Notes: generated by a model from the sequence alone, not told the origin. Shown: positions 48,747-57,974, numbered from the stretch's first letter. The stretch is DNA of 64,000 nucleotides from Billgrantia pellis (GCF_008297955.1 NZ_VTPY01000003.1:310001-374000), one strand, 5' to 3'. Made by a program: numbers and translations.

Positions 48747-50038
48747 CCGAGAATTCGCGGCAGCCACAGCGCGATTTCGGGAAAGATCGCCACCAATGCC
48801 AGGGCGCCGGCCATGGCCAGCACGAACAGCAATGCCCAGCCAAGGGTTTCCTCCAGCCGGATCTTGGCGATCTCCGTGGTCACCATCAGGTTGACCGCCA
48901 CCGGCGGCGTGAATTGGCCGATGGCGATGTTCATCGCCAGCAGGATACCGAACCACACCGGGTTCCAGTCGAGGTGCTGCATCACCGGAGTGAGGATCGG
49001 CATCATGATCAGGTAAATCGAGATGGCATCGAGCAGCATGCCCGCGAGCAGTACCGCCAGCATGATCAGGATAAGCAGCAGCACGCCGTTGTCGGACAGG
49101 CCGATGATCCACTCCGCCAGGTGGCGGAAGGTACCAAGCATGGTGCCGGCCCAGGCGAAGATGCCCGCCAGGGCGATGATCAGCATGACCACGCCGGAAA
49201 TCACTGCCGCCTCGCCGAACAGGCTCCACAACTCGCGCAGTCCGATCTCGCGCGTGAGGAACAGTCCCACCAGGGCGCCGTAGGCCACCGCCACCACCGC
49301 CGCCTCGGTCGGCGTGAACAGCCCCGAGCGCAGACCGCCGAGGATCAGCACCGGAGCGAACAGCGCCGGCAGCGCCTGCTTGAAGCTCTCCCCTATCTTC
49401 GGCCGTTCGGCTTCGGGCATGCGCCCGCCACCCTCCCAGCCGTAGCGCCTGGACACCAGCAGTGCCGGCACCAGCAGCGCCAGACCGGCAAGCACACCGG
49501 GGAAAAGCCCGGCGGCGAACAGTGCCCGCAGGTCGACGCCGGGCACCACGATGGAGTACAGGATCAACGCCACCGAGGGCGGAATCAGGATCGCCGTGGA
49601 GGCGGAGGCGGCGATCAGCGTGGCCGAGAAAGGTCGGGGGTAGCCCGCCTTGGTCATGCTCGGCAGCATTACCATGGCCACTGCCGCGGCATCAGCCGGC
49701 CCCGAGCCGCTCATGCCGCCCATGATCATGCAGACGAGTACCGCCACCAAGGCCAGGCCGCCATGGCGGGGGCCGATCAGCGCCTGGGCAAAGCGCACCA
49801 AGCGCAGCGCCACCCCGGCCCGCTCGAAGATCAGGCCGGTCATGATGAACAGCGGTATGGCAATCAGCGGATACTTGGCGATGCTGTTGTAGGTGTTAGT
49901 GCCGAGCGTGGCCAGCATGTCGGGGGAGAGGCCCGTCACGATGCCTACCGCCCCCGCCAACGCCAGCGAGAAGGCTACCGGCACGCCGGCGATCAGCAGC
50001 CCGGCGAAGGCAAGGATCATCCACAGGTCAGGGCTCAT
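48734..50038 (-). CDS. TRAP transporter large permease (DctM type), third system
   Basis: A 434-residue permease with about 12 helices. Family stretches: PLIAIPLFIMTGLIFERAG, GGMSGSGPADAAAVAMVMLPSM, ILIPPSVALILYSI, GLFTPTEAAVVAVAYG and IGQFTPPVAVNLMV. The start at 50038 overlaps the small-subunit gene by 11 bases. The gene tail overlaps the macrodomain gene tail by 13 bases. Closest in layout to the C4-dicarboxylate/sugar-acid DctM group; substrate unknown. Confidence 0.92.
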   Translation of the reverse strand: MSPDLWMILAFAGLLIAGVPVAFSLALAGAVGIVTGLSPDMLATLGTNTYNSIAKYPLIAIPLFIMTGLIFERAGVALRLVRFAQALIGPRHGGLALVAVLVCMIMGGMSGSGPADAAAVAMVMLPSMTKAGYPRPFSATLIAASASTAILIPPSVALILYSIVVPGVDLRALFAAGLFPGVLAGLALLVPALLVSRRYGWEGGGRMPEAERPKIGESFKQALPALFAPVLILGGLRSGLFTPTEAAVVAVAYGALVGLFLTREIGLRELWSLFGEAAVISGVVMLIIALAGIFAWAGTMLGTFRHLAEWIIGLSDNGVLLLILIMLAVLLAGMLLDAISIYLIMMPILTPVMQHLDWNPVWFGILLAMNIAIGQFTPPVAVNLMVTTEIAKIRLEETLGWALLFVLAMAGALALVAIFPEIALWLPRILGYNV

Positions 50039-50507
50039 CCTCGAGCCTCCCGCTCAGGCGATCGCGAATCTGCTGGGCCAGCCGCACCAGCATCGCCGCC
50101 GCCAGCAGCGGCAACCAGAGCAAGTACCACCATTGCGGCAAGCCGAGCCCCGGCGACAGCGACTCCCACTGGTACTCCTCCCAGGTCAGCTTGGCGCCGA
50201 ACCATACGATCAGTCCAAGCACGATGGCTCCGCATAGTCCCTGGAAAAGAATCAGCGGCTTGCGCAGCCGTGTCGGTAACGCGCGTTCGAGCAGGCCGAT
50301 GCGGATATGGCCATTGCGGCGCAGCGCCACCGAGGCACCGGTAAAGGTCAGCACCACCAGCAGAAAGACCGAGAACTCCTCGGTAAAGGCCAGCGATCCG
50401 CCGGTCACATAGCGAGTCATGACATTGCCCAGACTGATCAGCGAAATGATCGCCAGCGCCAGCGAGCCTAGCCATCGCTCCGGCCTGGCATCGGGGAAGA
50501 ATTTCAT
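50028..50507 (-). CDS. TRAP transporter small permease (DctQ type), third system
   Basis: A 159-residue four-helix protein. The second helix region carries VMTRYVTGGSLAFTEEFSVFLLVVLTFTGA (in parts) and RRNGHIRIGLLERALP, both hallmarks of DctQ. It overlaps the large permease start by 11 bases and follows the binding-protein gene after a 73-base gap with a hairpin. Confidence 0.9.
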   Translation of the reverse strand: MKFFPDARPERWLGSLALAIISLISLGNVMTRYVTGGSLAFTEEFSVFLLVVLTFTGASVALRRNGHIRIGLLERALPTRLRKPLILFQGLCGAIVLGLIVWFGAKLTWEEYQWESLSPGLGLPQWWYLLWLPLLAAAMLVRLAQQIRDRLSGRLEDEP

Positions 50508-50527
50508 CGAAGCCTCGCGAAAACAGG

Positions 50528-50551
50528 CCCGGCGCCGCCTGCGACGCCGGG
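50528..50551 (-). terminator. Stem-loop after the third TRAP binding-protein gene
   Basis: CCCGGCG and CGCCGGG pair around a 10-base loop between the binding-protein stop (50581) and the small-permease start (50507). No T-run. The position is the same as in the other two TRAP operons. Confidence 0.55.
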
Positions 50552-50580
50552 ATCAGGCTTGGTCAACAAATGAAGCGGAT

Positions 50581-51591
50581 TCAACGTGCCTCGATGGCCT
50601 CTCGGGCGGTATCGACCAACTCCTGGCCGACACGCGGAATCCACTTGTCGTGCACGCTCTGGGTAGCGTTGACGAAGGCCCGGTGCTGCTCTTCGGTGAG
50701 CTCGGTGACCTTCACGCCGCGCTCCTGGATAGCGGCCAGGCGCTCACTCTCCTGCTCACGCGTCATGGCGACCTCCCACTCGCCCGCCTCGATGGCGGTC
50801 TCGCGGAGGATGTCGCGCTCCTCCTCGGAGAGTGTTTCCCAGACCCGCTCATTGACGGCGAAGATCAACGGATCGTTCATGTAGTTCCATAGCGTCAGGT
50901 ACTCCTGACCCACCTGATCGATGCGCGCCACGTCGAACACGGAGAGCGGATTCTCCTGACCATCCACGGCGCCGGTGGTCAGTGCCGGTTGGGCGTCGGT
51001 CCAGCTCATCTGGGTGGGATCGGCTCCCAGCGCCGTGAAGGTGTCCTGGAACAGCGGCGAGCCGACCACACGGATCTTCAGCCCGTCGAGGTCGCCGGGC
51101 TCGTCGATCGGACCTCGAGAATTGGAGAGCTGACGGAAGCCGTTCTCTCCCCAGGCCAGCGGAATCACGCCGCGCGACTCGATAGCCTCGAATACCATCC
51201 CACCGGCCGCACCACCGGTCACGGCATCCACTGCTGCCTCATCGGGCATGAAGAACGGCAGCGAGAAGAGATTGAGTTCGGGCACTTGTGGCGACCAGTT
51301 GATGGTCGAGCCGACAGCCATGTCGATCAGCCCCGAACGCATGGCCGAGAATTCCCGCGTCTGGTCGCCGTTGACCAGCTGCGAATTGGGGTAGACGCGC
51401 AGAGTGAGATCTCCGCCGGAGCGCTCCTCCACCAGCTCGGCCCACTTCTCGGCGGCCTGTCCCCAGGGAAAGGCATCGGAGAGCACGGTGGAGACCGAAA
51501 GTTCGCGTGCCTGAGCGGTGAACGAGGCGGTCAGCACAGCGGCACCGGCCAGGAACGCGGCAATAGGGGTGATTCGGCTTGCAGACTTCAT
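50581..51591 (-). CDS. TRAP transporter substrate-binding protein (DctP type), third system
   Basis: A 336-residue exported binding protein: signal peptide to A28 (TASFTAQA), then RELSVSTVLSDAFPWGQAAEKWAELVEERSGG, FSAMRSGLIDMAVGS and the DctP core ALTTGAVDGQENPLSVFDVARIDQVGQEYLTLWNY (in parts), where the conserved substrate arginine is expected in LKIRVVGSP. AAGGA precedes the ATG at 51591; the frame is open to 51735. The acidic ligand type is inferred from family. Confidence 0.92.
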   Translation of the reverse strand: MKSASRITPIAAFLAGAAVLTASFTAQARELSVSTVLSDAFPWGQAAEKWAELVEERSGGDLTLRVYPNSQLVNGDQTREFSAMRSGLIDMAVGSTINWSPQVPELNLFSLPFFMPDEAAVDAVTGGAAGGMVFEAIESRGVIPLAWGENGFRQLSNSRGPIDEPGDLDGLKIRVVGSPLFQDTFTALGADPTQMSWTDAQPALTTGAVDGQENPLSVFDVARIDQVGQEYLTLWNYMNDPLIFAVNERVWETLSEEERDILRETAIEAGEWEVAMTREQESERLAAIQERGVKVTELTEEQHRAFVNATQSVHDKWIPRVGQELVDTAREAIEAR

Positions 51592-51785
51592 GGCGTGTCC
51601 TTGCAGCTGAGGCCGGTTCTCACAGGACCGGCCATGATTATCGCTTTGGCGGGCATCGACGAGCACCGCCACGCCTCGACATTCTACGATGTCACGCGTT
51701 GAATGGTAGTCCGTTAACGATATCGGACGACCCATGCGTGCCGTACTGCTACCCTCGCTCGGCCGTATCCGCCAAGGAGCCTATC

Positions 51786-52646
51786 GTGCCTCTGCGCGAC
51801 CTGCTATTGGGCCTCGTGATCGTAGCGATCTGGGCCTTTAACATAATTGTCATCAAGCTTGGCGTCGAAGAGCTGCCGCCGCTATTGATGACTACCCTCC
51901 GCTTCCTGCTGGTGGCGGCGCTGCTGGTGCCCTTCCATCCCGTGGCGCGCCACCAGTTGCCCTTCCTCATGTTGTTGTCGGCGACCTTCGGCACTCTGCA
52001 CTTCGCCCTGCTATTCATTGGCCTGGGCCAGGCGGAGGCCGGTACCGGCGCGCTGCTGGTACAAATGGGCACTCCCTTCGCCACCCTGCTGGCGGTCATC
52101 TTCCTGGGCGAACGCCTCAGCGCCAAGCGATTGCTGGGGCTCGGACTCTCATTCGGGGGTGTGGTCGTGCTTGCCGGCGGCCCCAGCCTGCCCTCGCCGC
52201 TGCCCATGTCGCTGCTATTGGTCAGCGCCCTTGGCTGGGCAGTCTCGCAATTGCTGATCAAGAAAGGCCCCCATCTCGCCCCCATGACCCTGGCCGGGTG
52301 GACGGCACTATTTGCCGTACCTCAGGTGGCACTCGGTTCGTGGTGGTTCGAGCAGGACCAGATGAGCGCCATGATCAACGCCGGCTGGTTCGGCTGGGGA
52401 GCGGTGCTCTATACCGCAGTGATGTCGTCGATCGCCGCTTACGGCCTGTGGTACGGCCTGCTGCGCCGCCACCCCGTCAGCCGGCTGGCGCCGCTGAGCC
52501 TGCTGGTGCCGGCGGGCGCGGTGATACTGGGCATCGTATTATTGGGCGAAACTCTCAATGCCCATATCGTTTTCGGTGGCGCCATGGTCATCGCCGGGGT
52601 GGGGTTGATCGTGATTCGCTTTCGGGCCCTGTTAGGCTCTGTCTGA
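51786..52646 (+). CDS. EamA/DMT-family transporter
   Basis: A 286-residue ten-helix carrier with two EamA repeats (about 5-130 and 145-280). It starts at a GTG at 51786 (PLRDLLLGLVIVAIWAFNIIVIKLG) with AAGGAG 7 bases upstream. Typical stretches are LLVQMGTPFATLLAVIFLGERLSAKRLLG and SRLAPLSLLVPAGAVILGIVLLGETL (in parts). Related to the amino-acid or metabolite exporters of the EamA/YdcZ group; substrate unknown. Its stop codon lies inside the stem-loop at 52633. Confidence 0.88.
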   Translation: MPLRDLLLGLVIVAIWAFNIIVIKLGVEELPPLLMTTLRFLLVAALLVPFHPVARHQLPFLMLLSATFGTLHFALLFIGLGQAEAGTGALLVQMGTPFATLLAVIFLGERLSAKRLLGLGLSFGGVVVLAGGPSLPSPLPMSLLLVSALGWAVSQLLIKKGPHLAPMTLAGWTALFAVPQVALGSWWFEQDQMSAMINAGWFGWGAVLYTAVMSSIAAYGLWYGLLRRHPVSRLAPLSLLVPAGAVILGIVLLGETLNAHIVFGGAMVIAGVGLIVIRFRALLGSV

Positions 52647-52673
52647 AAAGGCGGCGTTTTCAGACAGAGCCTA
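52633..52673. terminator. 17-base perfect stem-loop shared by convergent eamA and DUF192 genes
   Basis: TAGGCTCTGTCTGAAAA and its exact complement enclose a 7-base loop. The eamA stop (TGA) is in one arm and the DUF192 stop (TAG) in the other. Each arm ends in AAAA/TTTT near the loop. It probably terminates both genes. The arm also looks like an insertion-sequence end (GGCTCTGT), see findings. Confidence 0.7.
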
Positions 52674-53210
52674 GGGCGTTGAATGGCAGCTGTCCTGACT
52701 TCCGGGCCAGCTCACGCAGGCGCCCACGTCGATCCCATGTGCCTCGAAATAGCCCGCGTTGACCTCCAGCGCCGCGTGATAGTCGACGCCTGCCACGGTA
52801 ACCGGGCACTCGTAGGGATTGCGCGAAGGGCACGGCTGCATGGTATGCAGGGCCGCGATACGTCCTTCGGCATCGATGAAGGCGATATCCAGCGGAATGC
52901 GGGTACGGTACATCCAGAAGCCGTCCTCGGCCGGTTGCTGCTCCTGGTAGAGGAACAGCATGCCGGCATCGGGGGCGAGGCTGTCGCGGTCCATCAATCC
53001 CTTCTGCCGCTCGGTGGACGTACGTGCCAGCTCCACCTCCAACCGATGGTGCCCGCTGTCGGCACTTATCTCCAGCGGCACGCGCTCGAGCGCGGTTGAC
53101 GGCCAGGCCGGGGCCGGCCCCGGCCAGCTCAGCAACAGCGACGCCAGAACCAGCGGCGCCAGCCCCTGGTTCCATCCGCCCCCACGCCACGTATCGTGCA
53201 AGTGGTCCAT
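52671..53210 (-). CDS. DUF192 family exported protein
   Basis: A 179-residue protein with an N-terminal hydrophobic export segment (LAPLVLASLLLSWPGPAPAW) and a DUF192 domain (about 50-165). Marks: ELARTSTERQKGLMDRDSLAPDAGMLFLY, FWMYRTRIPLDIAFIDAEGRI and ALEVNAGYFEAHGIDVG (in parts). An ideal AGGAGGTGA site lies before the ATG at 53210. DUF192 proteins are small periplasmic barrels of unknown function, common in halophilic and marine bacteria. Confidence 0.88.
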   Translation of the reverse strand: MDHLHDTWRGGGWNQGLAPLVLASLLLSWPGPAPAWPSTALERVPLEISADSGHHRLEVELARTSTERQKGLMDRDSLAPDAGMLFLYQEQQPAEDGFWMYRTRIPLDIAFIDAEGRIAALHTMQPCPSRNPYECPVTVAGVDYHAALEVNAGYFEAHGIDVGACVSWPGSQDSCHSTP

Positions 53211-53257
53211 GTCACCTCCTCCGTGGATTCGCCGGGCAGCAGGTGGACACTGCAGGG

Positions 53258-53992
53258 CTAGTCGGTCGCGCTCTCGCGCTGCCCCAGGATCGCCATCAGG
53301 TCGATGCGTGTCTCACGTGTGCGCAGGTCGAGCAAACCTTCGAGCGCCTGCAGATGGTCGTGGATGCATTGCCGCGCGCCCTCGGCATGACCTTCACGCA
53401 GGCGCTCAAGCAGCGCCGGATGATCCTGCGGCAAATAGCAGCTCGCCAGGCCGGCGCGCTTGTACAACGCGATGACGATGGAGGTGCGCAGAATCAAGTC
53501 GGTGAGCATGGCGCCGAGCACGCGATTGGGCGAATGCTCGGCGAGCAGGTGGTGGATGGCCAGCGAATACTCGATGCGCGACGTCTCGTCGCCGCGAGCA
53601 TGCGCCTCGGCCTCGTGCGCGACCCGCATGGCGATATCCTCGAGCAGCGCACTGTCGAGTCGGCCGGCCAGGAGAGCCGCCACTTCCCCTTCCACCAGGC
53701 GGCGTGCGGCGAAAGTCTCGCGCGTTTCCTCGATGCTGGGAGCGCGTACCCGAGCCACCTGGTTGGGTTGCTGGCTGACCACATGATCGGCGGCCAGGCG
53801 GGTCAGCGCCTTGCGCACCACTGAACGGCTGACGCCGAATATCTCGCCCAGCGCCACCTCCGGCAAGCGCGTGCCGGGCGGTAGGCGCTGCGTCAGCACC
53901 GCCGTACGCACCTTGTCGACGATGAAGCGGTCGCTGATACGGCCACCGGCACGCGTCTCGGCGGCCGCCTCCTCCTGCCAGGTAGTGCTCAT
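53258..53992 (-). CDS. GntR-family regulator with FCD domain
   Basis: A 244-residue regulator: winged helix (about 22-90, TRLPEVALGEIFGVSRSVVRKALTRLAADHVV in parts) and FCD ligand domain (about 105-225) with metal/ligand residues in EYSLAIHHLLAEHSPN and a late H of ARQCIHDHLQALEG. It is the last gene of the minus-strand glyoxylate cluster, 89 bases after pyk. It may control the gcl promoter region with its TGGAAAATATTT repeats, though that link is only inferred from position. Confidence 0.88.
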   Translation of the reverse strand: MSTTWQEEAAAETRAGGRISDRFIVDKVRTAVLTQRLPPGTRLPEVALGEIFGVSRSVVRKALTRLAADHVVSQQPNQVARVRAPSIEETRETFAARRLVEGEVAALLAGRLDSALLEDIAMRVAHEAEAHARGDETSRIEYSLAIHHLLAEHSPNRVLGAMLTDLILRTSIVIALYKRAGLASCYLPQDHPALLERLREGHAEGARQCIHDHLQALEGLLDLRTRETRIDLMAILGQRESATD

Positions 53993-54081
53993 GACTGCTC
54001 TCTCACCTTCTGCTCATGAGCTTACCTTCGCATGTTTCCCCCATTCTGACCACAAGAAAGCGGCTGTTCTGTATACAAAAA

Positions 54082-55569
54082 TCAGAGCGAACAGTGCCGC
54101 TCCGCCACGTCGAGAATCTTCAGGGTATTGGTCCCGCCGTGGGCGTTCATGTGGTCCCCCCGGGTCAGGATAACGTGATCCCCGGGCTCGGCAATGCCCT
54201 TCTCCACCAGCAACGCCAACGCGCGATCGTTGAGCTCGCCGGCCGCCATCGCCGTGGTGTCGAACGGTAGCGAGACCACCCCGCGGTAGAGCGCCATGCG
54301 CCGCTGGGCAACGGGGCTGTGGGCGAGCCCGACGATGGGCAAGCCCGAGCGGATGCGCGAGGCGATCAGCGGGGTGTAGCCGGTCGAGGTCATGCAGGCA
54401 ATGGCGGCCACCCCGGTGAGGTGGTTGGCGGCGTACATGGCGGACAGTGCGATGGTCTCGTCGATGCGCGAGAAGCCCTCGTGGATGCGGTGGCCCGACT
54501 CCTGAGCGATGCGCTCGCGCTCGGCTCCCAGACATACCCGGCGCATCGCCTCCAGTGTCTCCACCGGGTAGTCGCCGGCGGCGGTCTCGGCCGAAAGCAT
54601 CACCGCATCGGTGCCGTCGAGCACAGCGTTGGCCACGTCGAACACCTCGGCGCGGGTAGGCAGCGGCGCGTCGATCATCGATTCCATCATCTGGGTGGCG
54701 GTGATTACCGCCCGATTGAGCGTGCGGGCACGCTTGATGATGCGTTTCTGCATGCCGATCAGCTTCTCGTCGCCGATTTCCACGCCGAGGTCGCCGCGGG
54801 CCACCATCACTGCCTCGCTGGCCTCGATGATACCGTTCAGCGTCTCGTCATCGGCTACCGCTTCGGCACGTTCGAGCTTGGCGACCAGTCCGATCTCCTT
54901 GCCCGCCTCGCCGAGCAGACGCCTCGCCTCTCGCATGTCCTCAGCCGAACGCGGGAAGGAGACGGCGAGATAATCGACGCCGATCTCGATGGCGGTCTCG
55001 AGATCGGCGCGGTCCTTGTCCGTGAGCGCCGGGGCGGAAAGTCCGCCGCCCTGCTTGTTGATGCCCTTGTTGTTGGAAAGCCTGCCGCCGGTCACCACGG
55101 TGGTGTGGACCTGCCGGCCCTCGACGCGCACGACATCGAGCACCAGGCGGCCGTCATCGAGCAACAGGCGATCTCCCGGGGCGACGTCGTCGGCCAGCTG
55201 GGTATACTCGCAGCCCACACGGGTGGCGTCGCCGGCCTCGGTGTCCATGCCCATGTCGAGAACGAAAGGCCGGCCTTCCTCGAGCATCACCGCGCCCTCC
55301 TTGAAGCGGGCGATGCGGATCTTGGGCCCCTGCAGGTCGCCCAGCGCGGCGACACTTCGACCCAGGCGCTCGGCGATCTGGCGCACGGCGATCAGCCGGC
55401 GTCGGTGGTCGGCGGCGCTGCCGTGGGAGAAGTTGAGGCGCACCACGTCGACGCCGGTGCGGATCATGGCTTCCAGCACGCCCTCGCGGTCGCTGGCCGG
55501 GCCCAGGGTGGCGACGATCTTGGTGCGGCGGATGGGCTCGTGGATGGGAGCGTGGGGGGGCAGCGTCAT
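54082..55569 (-). CDS. pyk: Pyruvate kinase
   Basis: A 495-residue pyruvate kinase converting phosphoenolpyruvate and ADP to pyruvate and ATP. Marks: RRTKIVATLGPASD, VVRLNFSHG, GDLQGPKIRI, the catalytic Lys in VAKLERAEA, MVARGDLGVEI, and VITATQMMESMI. The ATG at 55569 overlaps the glycerate kinase stop as ATGA. In Pseudomonas the order gcl-hyi-glxR-ttuD-pykF is the same; the enzyme ends the route from glyoxylate to pyruvate. Confidence 0.96.
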   Translation of the reverse strand: MTLPPHAPIHEPIRRTKIVATLGPASDREGVLEAMIRTGVDVVRLNFSHGSAADHRRRLIAVRQIAERLGRSVAALGDLQGPKIRIARFKEGAVMLEEGRPFVLDMGMDTEAGDATRVGCEYTQLADDVAPGDRLLLDDGRLVLDVVRVEGRQVHTTVVTGGRLSNNKGINKQGGGLSAPALTDKDRADLETAIEIGVDYLAVSFPRSAEDMREARRLLGEAGKEIGLVAKLERAEAVADDETLNGIIEASEAVMVARGDLGVEIGDEKLIGMQKRIIKRARTLNRAVITATQMMESMIDAPLPTRAEVFDVANAVLDGTDAVMLSAETAAGDYPVETLEAMRRVCLGAERERIAQESGHRIHEGFSRIDETIALSAMYAANHLTGVAAIACMTSTGYTPLIASRIRSGLPIVGLAHSPVAQRRMALYRGVVSLPFDTTAMAAGELNDRALALLVEKGIAEPGDHVILTRGDHMNAHGGTNTLKILDVAERHCSL

Positions 55570-56885
55570 GGTGTCCTCGGCAAGACCAGAATGGCACGGA
55601 AGTCGTTGACGTTGGTGCGGGTCGGTCCGGTCACGATGAGCCGATCCAACGTCTCGAAGAAAGTATACGCATCGTTGCGTGACAGGTAATCGTCGGGTTC
55701 AAGACCCTGTTCACGGGCGCGGGCCCAATCATCGGGAGCGAACAGCGCCCCGGCATTATCCTCGGAGCCGTCGATGCCGTCGGTATCGATGGCCAGGGCG
55801 TGGATGCCCGGTTCGCCTTCGAGCGCACCGAACAACCCCAGCAGGTACTCCACGTTTCGTCCGCCGCGTCCCTCGCCGCGCACGGTGACGCTGGTCTCGC
55901 CCCCCGAGAGAATCAGCAGCGGCGCATCGGTCTCTTCACGGGCCTCGAGCGCCATGCGTGCCTGGGCGCGGCCCAGCTCGCGGGCCTCGCCCTCAAGGTC
56001 GTCGCCCAGCACCCTCACCGTGACACCGACCGCCTCCGCCGCCTGCCTGGCGGCATCCAATGCATCGTGGGCTCGCGCCAGAATCACGCTGTCGTCGCGT
56101 TCGAAGGCTTCGTCATCAGGCGATGGGGCGGACCGATCCCGCTCGAGATGCTGACGCACGTGCGCGGGCACCTCGATGGCATAGCGCTCGAGCACCCTGA
56201 GGGCATCGGCCGGTGTCGAGCGATCGGGCAGGGTCGGGCCGGAGGCGATTTGCGTTGCCACATCGCCGGGGATATCGGAGATCAGCCAGGTCACCACCTG
56301 GGCGGGATGGGCGGCCGCCGCCAGGCGCCCGCCCTTGATCGCCGAAAGGTGGCGACGCACCGTGTTCATTTGGCCGATCGGCGCGCCGCAGCGCAGCAGT
56401 TCACGATTGATGGCCTGCTTGTCGGCCAGCGAGATACCCTCCGCCGGCAGCGTCATCAGCGCCGAGCCACCGCCGGAGATCAGCGCGATGACGCGATCCT
56501 CCTCGGCGAGCCCCTCGACTGCCTCGAGCATGCGCCGAGCCGCCTTCTCGCCCAGATCATCCGGCATGGGGTGGGAGGCCTCGAGCACCTCGACCAAGCC
56601 GCACTCGGCGGCCTGCCCGTGTGAACCATGACCATAGCGGGTGACCACCAGACCGGAGAGCGGCGCATCGGGGCAGCGCGCCTGCCAGGTTCGCTCCAGC
56701 GCGGCGGCCATGGAAGCGGCGGCTTTGCCGGCTCCCACTACCACGGTGCGCCCCGGCGGGGGATCGGGCAGCAGGTCGGGTATCAAGCTGTCCGGATGCA
56801 CGGCGGTCACGGCAATGTCGGCGAGCTTGCGCAGCCACGCTGCCACGTCCGTCGTTGAGTCGAGGGAAGGAAGATCGGAAGTCAT
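55566..56885 (-). CDS. ttuD: MOFRL-family glycerate 2-kinase (TtuD/GckA type)
   Basis: A 439-residue protein of the MOFRL/DUF4147 family. It phosphorylates D-glycerate, giving 2-phosphoglycerate, although older annotation calls it hydroxypyruvate reductase. Marks: VVGAGKAAASMAAALE, VISGGGSALMTLPAEGISLADKQA in parts, IGQMNTVRRHLSAIKGGRLA and the C-terminal DTDGIDGSEDNAGA. I chose the ATG at 56885 with GAGG 9 bases upstream; an ATG two codons earlier exists. It overlaps pyk. A strong terminator lies just upstream (56936-56971). Confidence 0.92.
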   Translation of the reverse strand: MTSDLPSLDSTTDVAAWLRKLADIAVTAVHPDSLIPDLLPDPPPGRTVVVGAGKAAASMAAALERTWQARCPDAPLSGLVVTRYGHGSHGQAAECGLVEVLEASHPMPDDLGEKAARRMLEAVEGLAEEDRVIALISGGGSALMTLPAEGISLADKQAINRELLRCGAPIGQMNTVRRHLSAIKGGRLAAAAHPAQVVTWLISDIPGDVATQIASGPTLPDRSTPADALRVLERYAIEVPAHVRQHLERDRSAPSPDDEAFERDDSVILARAHDALDAARQAAEAVGVTVRVLGDDLEGEARELGRAQARMALEAREETDAPLLILSGGETSVTVRGEGRGGRNVEYLLGLFGALEGEPGIHALAIDTDGIDGSEDNAGALFAPDDWARAREQGLEPDDYLSRNDAYTFFETLDRLIVTGPTRTNVNDFRAILVLPRTP

Positions 56886-56935
56886 GGACATACACCTCAC
56901 TGGCGACAGGCTTCGACGGTAGCAGCAGGCAAAGA

Positions 56936-56971
56936 GAGAAAAAAGCCCGGCGGCGGGATCCCGCCGCCGGG
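56936..56971 (-). terminator. Intrinsic terminator inside the glyoxylate gene cluster
   Basis: A 26-base perfect palindrome (half CCCGGCGGCGGGA) is followed on the minus strand by CTTTTTTCTC. It stands between glxR (stop 57090) and ttuD (start 56885), only about 50 bases before ttuD. So it should end most gcl-hyi-glxR transcripts or act as an attenuator. Confidence 0.85.
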
Positions 56972-57089
56972 TAAAGCCACACAGGGTGCGGCGGTTGGCG
57001 GGCGACGACCCGACACCCACCAGGAAAGGAAGCTTGGCTCACCGTCTGCGCGACTGGCGGACCACTTGATGCCTCCTCAGATCATGCCG

Positions 57090-57974
57090 TCAGCAGCCCA
57101 CTTCGTGCCCGGCAAGCGATTCCAAAGCGCGCAGGATACCGGCATGGTCCCAGTCTTCCCCGCCGTGGGCGACACAGGCCTGGAACAACTGCTGGGCATT
57201 GGCGGTCCCCGGCAGCGCCAGGTTGAGGCTGCGTGCGCCTTCGAGTGCCAGGTTGAGATCCTTCTGGTGCAGCTTGACCTTGAAGCCGGGGTCGAAGGTG
57301 CGCTTGATCATGCGCTCGCCGTGCACGTCGAGGATCTTCGACTGGGCCAAGCCGCCAAGCAGCGATTCGCGCACCTTGGCCACGTCGGCGCCCGCCTTCG
57401 AGGCGAACAGCAGGCCCTCGGCCACCGCCTCGATGGTCAGCGCGACGACGATCTGGTTGGCCACCTTGCAGGTCTGTCCCGCGCCGTGGCCGCCGATATG
57501 GGTGATGGTCTTGCCCATCACTTCGAGGATCGGTTTGGCACGGGCGAAGCCCTCCTCGGTGGCCCCCACCATGATGGTCAGCACCGCATTGATGGCACCG
57601 CCCTCGCCGCCGGACACCGGCGCGTCGACGTATTCGCCACCAGCTTCATGGATGCGCTTGGCGAAGCCTTGGGTGGCAATGGGGGCGATGGAGCTCATGT
57701 CGATCACCAGGGTACCCGGCTTGAGCCCTTCGATGACGCCGCCCTCGCCGAACAGCACCTGCTCGACGTCGGGGGTATCCGGCACCATGGTGATGACGAC
57801 CTCGGCCTGCTCGGCCACGGCGCGGGGGTTGTCGAGTTCGCGCATCCCCTTCTCGGCCAGGGTGGCGTCCAGCGTGCCGCGCTTGACGGTGGCGAGTTCG
57901 TGGCCGGCATCCAGCAGATGCCCCGCCATGGGGCGGCCCATGATGCCAAGGCCAATGAAACCGATCTTGCTCAT
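57090..57974 (-). CDS. glxR: Tartronate semialdehyde reductase
   Basis: A 294-residue beta-hydroxyacid dehydrogenase reducing tartronate semialdehyde to D-glycerate. Marks: NAD motif IGFIGLGIMGRPMAGHLL, DAPVSGGEGGA, the catalytic Lys in GAGQTCKVANQIVV, and the C-terminal DHAGILRALE. AAAGGAG lies before the ATG at 57974. It follows hyi; the two overlap no bases, with a 171-base gap. In P. putida the same gene lies in the gcl operon. Confidence 0.94.
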   Translation of the reverse strand: MSKIGFIGLGIMGRPMAGHLLDAGHELATVKRGTLDATLAEKGMRELDNPRAVAEQAEVVITMVPDTPDVEQVLFGEGGVIEGLKPGTLVIDMSSIAPIATQGFAKRIHEAGGEYVDAPVSGGEGGAINAVLTIMVGATEEGFARAKPILEVMGKTITHIGGHGAGQTCKVANQIVVALTIEAVAEGLLFASKAGADVAKVRESLLGGLAQSKILDVHGERMIKRTFDPGFKVKLHQKDLNLALEGARSLNLALPGTANAQQLFQACVAHGGEDWDHAGILRALESLAGHEVGC

